A stretch of 5,077 nucleotides of DNA from Paracoccaceae bacterium. GTDB taxonomy: Bacteria; Pseudomonadota; Alphaproteobacteria; Rhodobacterales; Rhodobacteraceae. The notes under the pieces are model-generated. The model saw only the letters and a list, made by a program, of their open reading frames with translations. It ran no database searches and was not told the origin of the DNA. The position numbers and the translations under genes are program-made. The DNA lies in contig NYSJ01000013.1 of assembly GCA_002682975.1 (NCBI GenBank), forward strand, positions 15,095 through 20,171, given 5' to 3'. This document shows, piece after piece, positions 1 to 5,077 of this stretch. How positions within the stretch are numbered: position 1 is the first letter of the stretch; each line of letters opens with the position of its first letter.

Positions 1-150
1 ATGATTATACAAATCACTCACGACCTATCCATTTTGAAAAAGTCTGACCGCATTATTTGGCTAGATGATGGAAAAGTGTTTTTAGACGGCTCGCCTAAAT
101 CAGTATTAATTGAATATTCACAGCATGCGCAAAGAAATATGAAATTGTAA
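1..150 (+). CDS. bioM: BioM, ATPase of ECF biotin transporter (C-terminal fragment)
   Basis: The first reading frame is open from base 1 to the TAA at 148-150 and gives 49 residues, the C-terminal tail of an ABC-type ATPase. The sequence shows ITHDL at residues 5-9, matching the H-loop (switch) histidine that follows Walker B, and then the usual tail pattern in which DRIIWLDDGKV and DGSP resemble the 'advvlvldGkvv.dGp' of cobalt- and biotin-type ECF ATPases. Walker A, the signature motif and Walker B lie outside the window. The ATG at base 1 is an internal methionine, because the H-loop cannot be N-terminal. BioM hydrolyses ATP at the cytoplasmic face to drive biotin uptake through BioN and BioY. 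Its stop overlaps the bioN start by one base (TAATG), implying translational coupling. The assignment to BioM rather than another ECF ATPase relies mainly on the bioN and bioY genes downstream. Confidence 0.88.
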   Translation: MIIQITHDLSILKKSDRIIWLDDGKVFLDGSPKSVLIEYSQHAQRNMKL

Positions 151-752
151 TGTTAGCTCTTCGCTTCCCTAAACCAACTGCTTTGGATAATGTACCAGCG
201 ACCATAAAATTACTAATATTAGCATTCGCAACTAGTGGTATTTTTTTCATAGAAACACTTGGCACTATGTTTCTTATATTTTTGGCCATAGCTATGTTCC
301 ATTTTTTATTAGGCTGGCAAATTTTCAAATTCAGCGTGAAACTTTTAAAGCCCTTGCTGCCATTTATTGCGATCATGGTGTTTTGGCATCTATATTCTAG
401 AGATTTAACCGGGGGTCTTCTAATTATAATGAGGCTTTTACTGATTGTAAGCCTTGCCAATCTGGTCACATGTTCGACAAAAACCAGTGAAATTGCCGAA
501 ATTATTGATAAAATATTAGGGCCAATGCGATTTCTAAATATAAACACTCAGGCTATTTCGCTTTCCGTTATAATCTTTATCAGGTTTACGCCAATTATGC
601 TTGAAAGGCACCATATTTTAAGTCTTGCATATAAATGTAGATCAGGTAGACGGCCCTCATGGCAAATCATTCTCCCTTTGATATTGAGTATTATGGATGA
701 CGCAGATCATGTAGCCCAATCATTAAAATCAAGATCAACTTTCAGAGTTTAA
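150..752 (+). CDS. bioN: BioN, transmembrane coupling (T) component of ECF biotin transporter
   Basis: This complete 200-aa protein is the expected size for BioN. It is an inner-membrane EcfT-type protein that couples ATP hydrolysis by BioM to movement of BioY. Hydrophobic segments lie at about residues 19-35, 38-56, 68-82, 90-107 and 135-150. The stretch RLLLIVSLANLVTCSTKTSEI (residues 95-115) follows the conserved EcfT pattern. In the cytoplasmic C-terminal region, two short basic motifs, KCRSG (162-166) and KSRST (193-197), sit where EcfT proteins carry the two Ala-Arg-Ser/Gly coupling helices that contact the ATPases. The start is the ATG whose A is the last base of the bioM stop, and no strong Shine-Dalgarno sequence precedes it, so coupling to bioM translation is likely. 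The bioY start follows nine bases after the stop. The order M-N-Y is that of the dedicated biotin ECF operon, which distinguishes it from other T components. Confidence 0.93.
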   Translation: MLALRFPKPTALDNVPATIKLLILAFATSGIFFIETLGTMFLIFLAIAMFHFLLGWQIFKFSVKLLKPLLPFIAIMVFWHLYSRDLTGGLLIIMRLLLIVSLANLVTCSTKTSEIAEIIDKILGPMRFLNINTQAISLSVIIFIRFTPIMLERHHILSLAYKCRSGRRPSWQIILPLILSIMDDADHVAQSLKSRSTFRV

Positions 753-761
753 TTATCTAAA

Positions 762-1307
762 ATGGAAAAAAATATTGTTCTAATATCGCTGTTTTCAGCT
801 TCTATTGCCGTCCTCGGTCTAGCTCCAAAAGTCATGATTGCCTCTGGAGTACCCATTACTGCTCAAAGTATGGGTATCATGCTATGCGGTACAGTTCTGG
901 GAGCAAAGAGAGGAGCTTTAGCCGTTTTACTTTTTCTAGCACTTTGTGCATTGGGGCTACCATTACTGTCAGGAGGAAGGGGCGGTCTTGGAATTTTCGT
1001 CAGCCCAAGTGCAGGGTTTGTTATCGGATTTCCATTAGCTGCATATGTAGCTGGTTGGCTTACCACACGATTAAAAATGATTAACGTGTTTTACTCGTCT
1101 CTGGTTGGAGCAATTACAGGTGGAATTTTTGTTTTATACATCCCAGGCATTATTGGGATGTCTATAACATTGGGAAAGTCAATTTCCGAGGTTACACTTA
1201 TTGCCTTAATCTATTTACCAGGAGATTGCATAAAAGCTATACTTTGTGCAGCACTAACTCAAACATTGTTCAAACTACGTCCTACTAATGTACTATCGCG
1301 TGTTTAG
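762..1307 (+). CDS. bioY: BioY, biotin-binding S component of ECF transporter
   Basis: This complete 181-aa integral membrane protein is the typical size for BioY, with about six hydrophobic segments (roughly 5-22, 34-48, 51-66, 82-100, 110-132 and 144-170). Hallmarks are visible in order: VPITAQ (30-35), LGAKRGALAVLLFLA (46-60, containing the small-residue helix that contacts BioN), GLP plus the glycine-rich SGGRGGLG (70-77), SPSAGFVIGFPLAAYVAGW (81-99), and PGDCIKA (153-159). In solved BioY structures the Asp and Lys of the PGDxxK motif lie at the biotin site (from memory); here they are D155 and K158, both kept. BioY captures biotin on the outer face of the inner membrane and with BioMN imports it. 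No clear ribosome binding site precedes the ATG, and the start is close behind bioN, so coupling is probable. The stop lies one base from the stop of the convergent thiolase gene, leaving no room for a conventional intergenic terminator. Confidence 0.96.
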   Translation: MEKNIVLISLFSASIAVLGLAPKVMIASGVPITAQSMGIMLCGTVLGAKRGALAVLLFLALCALGLPLLSGGRGGLGIFVSPSAGFVIGFPLAAYVAGWLTTRLKMINVFYSSLVGAITGGIFVLYIPGIIGMSITLGKSISEVTLIALIYLPGDCIKAILCAALTQTLFKLRPTNVLSRV

Positions 1308-1308
1308 A

Positions 1309-2412
1309 TTAGCCAATGCAACCAAATAGAGCAGCACTTCCTATACCACCAGCGGCTGCGATTGCGGCCAGCCCTACCTCCCCCGGCGATAAGTCAGAAA
1401 ATAGTCTAGTCACGAGTATCGCACCTGATGCTCCAATAGGATGACCCCTAGCTAAAGCTCCTCCTTTTGGATTGGTTTTTACAGTCTCAAGTCCTGATCC
1501 TGCGATACATGCCATAGCTTGTGACGCATAAGCTTCCATTATTTCGACCTGATTAATGTCTTTCTCATTTAAGCCCGAAACATCGAAGACCCCTTTAATA
1601 GCATCTAAGGGAGCTAACCCAGGCAGTTTCGGATTTGCACCTACTGTAGAACCGGTGATTAACTTTAATGCTTTTTCACCTTTAACTACATTTTTACAAA
1701 TAACTACAAAGGAAGCTGCATCCGCCGAAATTGCAGTATTTGCATGGGAGATTGAACCGAATAATTTAGGAGCACGCCCACAAAGTTTTAAACTTAAATT
1801 TCTAGCGTATGGATCAAAAGAAAAATTTTCTGGTCCTATTCTTACAATCTCATCGCTTAGAGATTTTTTTGAATCTAAGGCTTTTGCATGACTGTTTATT
1901 GCAAACAGATCCTGATCCATCTGCGTAAACCCAAATTTCTCAGCAATTATATAAGCAGCTTCCGCCAAATGTATTTCCGCATTTGAATTTGGCGTAAATT
2001 CGGGGGTATTATAAGGAACTAAAATTTTATCATAGGCCTGCGCTAAACGAACTGGTCTATTTGAATAGCTTTCAACGCCTCCAGCTACTATAACATTCGC
2101 ACTACCGGATTGAACTAATTTTATTCCAAGCATTATTGCATCCAAACCTCCGACACATTGACGATCAATGCTGAGCCCAGCAACCTTTTCGGGCAAATTA
2201 CTAGAAAGAGCTATTAATCTTGCAGGATTCCCTCCTGCCCCAAGAGCATTAGAAACAATTAGTTCATCAACTGCATCTGCATTTATTCCGGAAGCTTCAA
2301 TTGCATTATTTATCACCGGAGCTGCCAATTCATTTATGGGTAATGAAGACAAAGATCCATTAATTGGAGATACGATAGAACGCTTTGCACTGACTATATA
2401 GGCAGATTGCAT
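1309..2412 (-). CDS. Thiolase-superfamily protein, YhfS-like, with atypical active site
   Basis: The 367-aa protein is somewhat shorter than the ~390 aa of ordinary acetyl-CoA acyltransferases. It starts with MQSAYIVSAKRS, typical of thiolases. The acyl-accepting cysteine is C86 in DRQCVGGLDAI. GGALARGHPIGASGA (318-332 approximately) carries the conserved GHP histidine, H324. Two catalytic positions deviate. The NEAFA motif reads MEAYA (292-296), so the Asn that holds the catalytic water or oxyanion hole is Met. The C-terminal CxGGG motif reads AAAGGIG (352-358), so the second catalytic Cys (Cys378 of Zoogloea thiolase) is Ala. Degradative or biosynthetic Claisen chemistry is therefore uncertain, and acyl transfer to or from C86 remains possible. 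The gene follows the acyl-CoA ligase by one base (TAA-A-ATG) and has a good ribosome binding site inside the ligase end. The setting beside bioY recalls B. subtilis yhfS. No targeting signal is visible, so it should be cytoplasmic. Confidence 0.88.
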   Translation of the reverse strand: MQSAYIVSAKRSIVSPINGSLSSLPINELAAPVINNAIEASGINADAVDELIVSNALGAGGNPARLIALSSNLPEKVAGLSIDRQCVGGLDAIMLGIKLVQSGSANVIVAGGVESYSNRPVRLAQAYDKILVPYNTPEFTPNSNAEIHLAEAAYIIAEKFGFTQMDQDLFAINSHAKALDSKKSLSDEIVRIGPENFSFDPYARNLSLKLCGRAPKLFGSISHANTAISADAASFVVICKNVVKGEKALKLITGSTVGANPKLPGLAPLDAIKGVFDVSGLNEKDINQVEIMEAYASQAMACIAGSGLETVKTNPKGGALARGHPIGASGAILVTRLFSDLSPGEVGLAAIAAAGGIGSAALFGCIG

Positions 2413-2413
2413 T

Positions 2414-3607
2414 TTAATTCTCCCATTGCTCTAACTCATAAATATCCGGTTTTCCTGACGGTAAAATTGGAAACTTCTGAATGCTAAGTTCAACTATTCG
2501 AAATGAGCTATCAAGTACTGGAACTAATGCAATACATGCTTCTCTAAGTTCTTCTATATTTACTGATTTTCTTGTTCCAATGTAAGCAATAGCAGTATTA
2601 CCTCTAAGGACATTATTTTTTTTTATAAGTGCAACAGCTATAATATCTTTTTTTGTGAGTAAAAAATTCTCAATTTCTTCAGGTAAAATACTTTGATCTT
2701 TTATTTTAAACATTCTATCAATTCTTCCTAAAATATAAAGATTTTGATTAACGTCAAATTTTGCTAATTCCCCTGGGCTTACCCAACCAGACACTTTATC
2801 TGAATTAAAATTATGCTCATCAACATACCTCGAAAATAAATAAGGTGAGCGAACCCAGATTCTACCGGCTTCACCGGTGCTTACTGGTTGATTAGGCCAA
2901 TCACCAAGTACAATCTCTACATTTGGATAAGCTTTACCAACTGAGTCTATTGGGGTAAGTCGATCTGATAATGTTATAAAACTGGTCTCACTTGACCCGT
3001 AAAATTGTTTTAGCTCAGCATTTGGAGCTATTTCAGATAGCTTATTAAGAGTTTGATGCTCTATTGAAGAACCTCCTATAAAAACATACCGCAAACTCTC
3101 TAAACAATGATTTTTATCTTTAGCTGACAACATAAGCCTCAATTGCGTAGGCGTCACATAAAGTACTTGTATATTTCTACTCTTTAAATACTTCAGTTGC
3201 TTTATAGGCATTAAACCTTTTAGGTGGTGAACTTCACATCCTAAATGTAGGCCCTCTAGGGCTCCATAAAGTGCTAAGCTATGAGTTATCGAACCGAATA
3301 TAGCTACCCGATTTTGCCTAAGATTATAAAAATTATTATTAGCATCAAAGCTTAAAATCCAACTTTTACAACTCCTTTCAACAATTTTTGGACGCCCTGT
3401 AGAACCACCGGATATAGATTGAAAGGCGCCTCCAGGTACCCCTTCGTGCGATGTTACATCATAGGAGTTTATTCTAGGCGTTTTTTCTGCATGAAGTATC
3501 TCAAAAAATATTTCTAACTGACTAGAAATACTCATTTTGTCTTTTGAGGCAGAGCCAGTCAAAGTGATAGATGAATTATCGTTCCATTCAAACAGTTGTT
3601 GTTGCAT
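2414..3607 (-). CDS. Short AMP-forming acyl-CoA ligase-like protein (ANL superfamily), YhfT-like
   Basis: Adenylate-forming enzymes activate a carboxylate with ATP and then usually transfer it to CoA. Motifs appear in order: the A3 phosphate loop SISGGSTGRPK (64-74), the A5 motif QFYGSSETSF (201-210), the A7 region GWVSPGELAKFD (274-285), the A8 hinge YILGRIDRMFKIKD (291-304), and the A10 region LPSGKPDIYELE (382-393) with the adenylation lysine K386. At 397 aa it is far shorter than the usual 480-560 aa. Only about 63 residues precede A3, so much of the first N-terminal subdomain is missing. An in-frame TGA directly before the ATG fixes the start, so no upstream extension exists in this frame. 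Oddities are Glu280 for the ribose-binding Asp of A7, and Asp304 in place of the conserved glycine of A8 that lines the CoA tunnel. It is the first gene of the two-gene unit with the thiolase. The acyl substrate cannot be read from the sequence. The pairing with bioY suggests a biotin- or pimelate-related acid, by analogy with yhfT. Confidence 0.85.
   Translation of the reverse strand: MQQQLFEWNDNSSITLTGSASKDKMSISSQLEIFFEILHAEKTPRINSYDVTSHEGVPGGAFQSISGGSTGRPKIVERSCKSWILSFDANNNFYNLRQNRVAIFGSITHSLALYGALEGLHLGCEVHHLKGLMPIKQLKYLKSRNIQVLYVTPTQLRLMLSAKDKNHCLESLRYVFIGGSSIEHQTLNKLSEIAPNAELKQFYGSSETSFITLSDRLTPIDSVGKAYPNVEIVLGDWPNQPVSTGEAGRIWVRSPYLFSRYVDEHNFNSDKVSGWVSPGELAKFDVNQNLYILGRIDRMFKIKDQSILPEEIENFLLTKKDIIAVALIKKNNVLRGNTAIAYIGTRKSVNIEELREACIALVPVLDSSFRIVELSIQKFPILPSGKPDIYELEQWEN
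2420..2424 (-). promoter_or_regulatory. Ribosome binding site of the thiolase gene
   Basis: On the minus strand, GGGAG lies seven bases before the thiolase ATG, within the last codons of the ligase gene. It is the clearest Shine-Dalgarno sequence in the window. It supports the start at 2412 and independent or coupled translation of the second cistron. Confidence 0.7.
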
Positions 3608-3724
3608 TCAGGAGCTCAAAATCATTTCTCTGCATTTTCTAGTTAAAAATACGGTTAAGGAATAAAATATAGCCCAATTTATGAGGCCCATTGCTAGAAA
3701 AGTAATAATTCATATATTTTAATA

Positions 3725-3754
3725 TTTACTAAGGTATAAGCTAATTACTATACT
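3725..3754 (+). promoter_or_regulatory. Possible sigma70-type promoter for the unknown gene
   Basis: TTTACT (3725-3730) and TATACT (3749-3754) match four and five of six bases of the -35 and -10 consensus, with an 18-base spacer. Transcription would start near 3761 and leave a leader of about 95 bases. In sequence this AT-rich such matches arise by chance, so this is a suggestion only. Confidence 0.25.
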
Positions 3755-3781
3755 TTATTTCCAAAGCTATAACTACTATAC
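3738..3781. repeat. Imperfect direct repeat AAGCTA..TACTATAC (two copies)
   Basis: Copy one is AAGCTA (3738-3743), two bases, TACTATAC (3746-3753). Copy two is AAGCTA (3764-3769), four bases, TACTATAC (3774-3781). All fourteen bases of both blocks are identical between copies. A lone third AAGCTA lies at 3806-3811. Copy one overlaps the candidate -10 and copy two lies just downstream of the predicted start, which would suit a repressor operator. The function is inferred from position alone. Confidence 0.5.
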
Positions 3782-3854
3782 ATAAAAAATTGGGATGAAC
3801 CGTTAAAGCTAAAAAATAAACAGAATAAATTTAGAACAAATGAAAACTTGATTT

Positions 3855-5077
3855 ATGACCCTTAATTTTGATGATAAAATATCCGAATTCGACGTAACTC
3901 TACGGCCTGCTGAAAAAGTAATGCGCTTGAGTAGATTGGGATCTTTTCACCAATCTCGATTGTCCTTCCTAAGAATTCTTTTGAGGCGTATTTCAGCTGA
4001 ACAATGGAAATTTTCAAGAAAGATTTTTGAAATTGGCGATGACTGTGCCGGCACGGCAGTATATACATACCAACTTTCAGGGAGAGCCTATTCATTAATA
4101 GCTTTTGCGCATAAAATTTCTGACGATGAACGATCAGACAGGGTGATAGCTACAAAATGGGATTCTACATTTACGCTTTTTGACGGAATTCCATCTAAGA
4201 AAGACATCAACCGCTTAAAACATAATGTTCCGAATCAAGAAGCAGGCCGCGTTAGTGAAAAAGAAATAACTTTATCAAGAGCAAATAAGTCCGTTCGACT
4301 TTGGGACTATGTCGTTAATTGTCTGTCTAATGGCCAGCAACCAGATATCCAAGAAATAGAAAAAGTTGGGTATATGATGCGCACGACAGCCGTTTACGGT
4401 TCCGGAAAGTTTGGAGCCGTTGATTATACAGAAATTTCGAATCGGCCTGAATTTGGAACTCCATTTCAAGCAGAAATGCTTACAGTATATATGATAAGAG
4501 CGTTCGTAATAGATTTGTTACAACATGCTGCAAAAGTAAAAAATCCCAATAAATATGTGCAACTTGATCCAAAATTTTGCGAAATGCTTGGGGTAGGAAA
4601 CTCTACAGGACTAGGAATGGCCCCTTTTTTAATTAACCACCCTCAGCTCTTAAATAATTGGATATCCGCTAAAGAAAAAGCATTGGCAAGAATCCGAGGA
4701 CTAAAAGAGCCTAAAAAGGCATGCATCGAGTTATTCAAAAATTATATAAAGCGTAGTAACTATTTAATTGAGAGTTGGAATTCGAAACATGAATTGCAAG
4801 CTTTAAAGTTGGATGGATTGCGGCGGGACAAAGCAATCTTGGATAACTATGTAGAAAAATTCAATTTTAATTCTTCTTATCCATTCAATACTTTATACGA
4901 ATGGGCTGAAAAAACAGTGGGAGAGGAAGCACAGGAGCTTCTGGTATCTCTTATATTAGAACCGTTTGGTGAATTAATTGATGATCTCAGCCATGGAATG
5001 AGCGATACGAAACAATTTACAACCAAAATAAACGGTTCAATGCTTGTTGGAGAGTTCCTTAAAAAAACCGAAAAGCA
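3855..5077 (+). CDS. Uncharacterised protein, at least 407 aa, 3' end outside window
   Basis: The frame is open for 407 codons and runs off the window. Its length in AT-rich DNA and the amino-acid balance indicate a real gene. I do not recognise the family. The ATG at 3855 is the first possible ATG start after the in-frame TGA at 3849-3851. It lacks a convincing Shine-Dalgarno sequence, and Met23 (3921) is an alternative. There is no signal peptide or clear membrane segment, so the protein should be cytoplasmic. Visible features are an Arg-rich N-terminal stretch (about 24-56: RLSRLGSF, FLRILLRR), a Cys in GDDCAGTA (61-68), KWDSTFTLFDG (101-111), MMRTTAVYGSGKFGAVDY (174-191), a glycine-rich GVGNSTGLGMAPF (246-258) followed by NHPQLLNNW, and a mostly helical, charged second half. 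No Walker, Rossmann, HTH or zinc motif is evident. It is transcribed divergently from the ligase and thiolase genes, and a shared regulatory region is the only link to the biotin genes. Confidence 0.85.
   Translation, partial: MTLNFDDKISEFDVTLRPAEKVMRLSRLGSFHQSRLSFLRILLRRISAEQWKFSRKIFEIGDDCAGTAVYTYQLSGRAYSLIAFAHKISDDERSDRVIATKWDSTFTLFDGIPSKKDINRLKHNVPNQEAGRVSEKEITLSRANKSVRLWDYVVNCLSNGQQPDIQEIEKVGYMMRTTAVYGSGKFGAVDYTEISNRPEFGTPFQAEMLTVYMIRAFVIDLLQHAAKVKNPNKYVQLDPKFCEMLGVGNSTGLGMAPFLINHPQLLNNWISAKEKALARIRGLKEPKKACIELFKNYIKRSNYLIESWNSKHELQALKLDGLRRDKAILDNYVEKFNFNSSYPFNTLYEWAEKTVGEEAQELLVSLILEPFGELIDDLSHGMSDTKQFTTKINGSMLVGEFLKKTEK

Larger units (their letters stand above)
3608..3854. other. Divergent intergenic region
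   Basis: These 247 bases separate the minus-strand ligase from the plus-strand unknown gene and are more AT-rich than the flanking genes. No ORF of meaningful length, tRNA-like fold or rho-independent terminator is visible. By position the region should hold the promoters of both units. It contains the imperfect direct repeat at 3738-3781 and a candidate promoter at 3725-3754. Neither flanking gene has a strong Shine-Dalgarno sequence. A BirA operator of the long two-half type is not seen, and only degenerate matches to the alphaproteobacterial BioR box exist. Confidence 0.7.

Noticed and set aside
1..150. Reading the ATG at base 1 as the start of a 49-aa gene.
   Set aside because: The peptide begins at the H-loop of an ABC ATPase, so it is the end of a truncated bioM and not a small gene.
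95..547. A 150-codon minus-strand open frame opposite bioN.
   Set aside because: It mirrors the low-complexity, hydrophobic codons of bioN, has no family resemblance and overlaps a clearly coding gene.
753..762. TTATCTAAAA just before the bioY start, nine of ten bases matching the alphaproteobacterial BioR box TTATMKATAA.
   Set aside because: In DNA this AT-rich one or two such near matches are expected by chance in 5 kb (a further 9/10 match lies at 502-511 inside bioN). It sits within the operon and runs into the ATG, not at the promoter upstream of bioM. The dyad is broken.
1556..2401. Plus-strand open frames at 1556-1891 and 2168-2401 opposite the thiolase.
   Set aside because: They are antisense shadows of a gene with clear thiolase motifs throughout.
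3608..3640. A frameshifted N-terminal part of the ligase upstream of its ATG, to explain the short length.
   Set aside because: An in-frame TGA directly precedes the ATG, and the upstream minus-strand sequence is AT-rich without recognisable ligase residues. The short form looks genuine.
3776..3785. CTATACATAA in the divergent intergenic region, a possible BioR box.
   Set aside because: It matches only eight of ten consensus positions and overlaps the direct repeat, so it is too weak to call.
3862..4469. Minus-strand open frames at 3862-4095 and 4275-4469.
   Set aside because: They lie opposite the long plus-strand frame from 3855. Two short unrelated frames are a poorer explanation than one continuous 407-codon frame.

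Overview
The window is AT-rich and densely packed. It reads as part of a chromosome or contig from a Gram-negative bacterium, most likely a low-GC alphaproteobacterium (possibly a marine lineage). That guess rests on the bioM-bioN-bioY gene order, which I know from alphaproteobacteria such as Rhodobacter, and on general protein resemblance. It is an inference, because the window has no rRNA or other phylogenetic marker.

Layout. (1) Positions 1-1307, + strand: the end of a bioMNY operon for a dedicated energy-coupling-factor (ECF) biotin importer. It comprises the last 49 codons of the ATPase BioM, then complete BioN (transmembrane coupling protein) and BioY (biotin-binding S component). (2) Positions 1309-3607, - strand: a two-gene unit converging on bioMNY with only one base between the stop codons. 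An unusually short AMP-forming acyl-CoA ligase-like protein (397 aa) is followed, after one base, by a thiolase-like protein (367 aa). (3) Positions 3608-3854: an AT-rich divergent intergenic region with an imperfect direct repeat (AAGCTA..TACTATAC, twice) and a possible promoter. (4) Positions 3855-5077, + strand: at least 407 codons of a soluble protein that I do not recognise, cut by the window end.

How the genes may work together. BioMNY imports biotin, and no biotin-synthesis gene is visible here. The pairing of a BioY gene with an acyl-CoA ligase and a thiolase recalls the BirA-associated yhfU(bioY)-yhfT-yhfS cluster of Bacillus subtilis and similar yhfT-yhfS genes in other Firmicutes (from memory). 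The pair is therefore plausibly part of an incompletely understood biotin-linked acyl-CoA function. Both enzymes deviate at catalytic positions. The thiolase keeps the nucleophilic Cys and the GHP histidine but lacks the second catalytic Cys and the NEAFA Asn. The ligase keeps the ATP loop and A10 lysine but has Glu for the A7 Asp, Asp for the A8 glycine of the CoA tunnel, and a very short N-terminal part. This makes an ordinary beta-oxidation or acetoacetyl-CoA role less likely and is the most interesting signal in the window.
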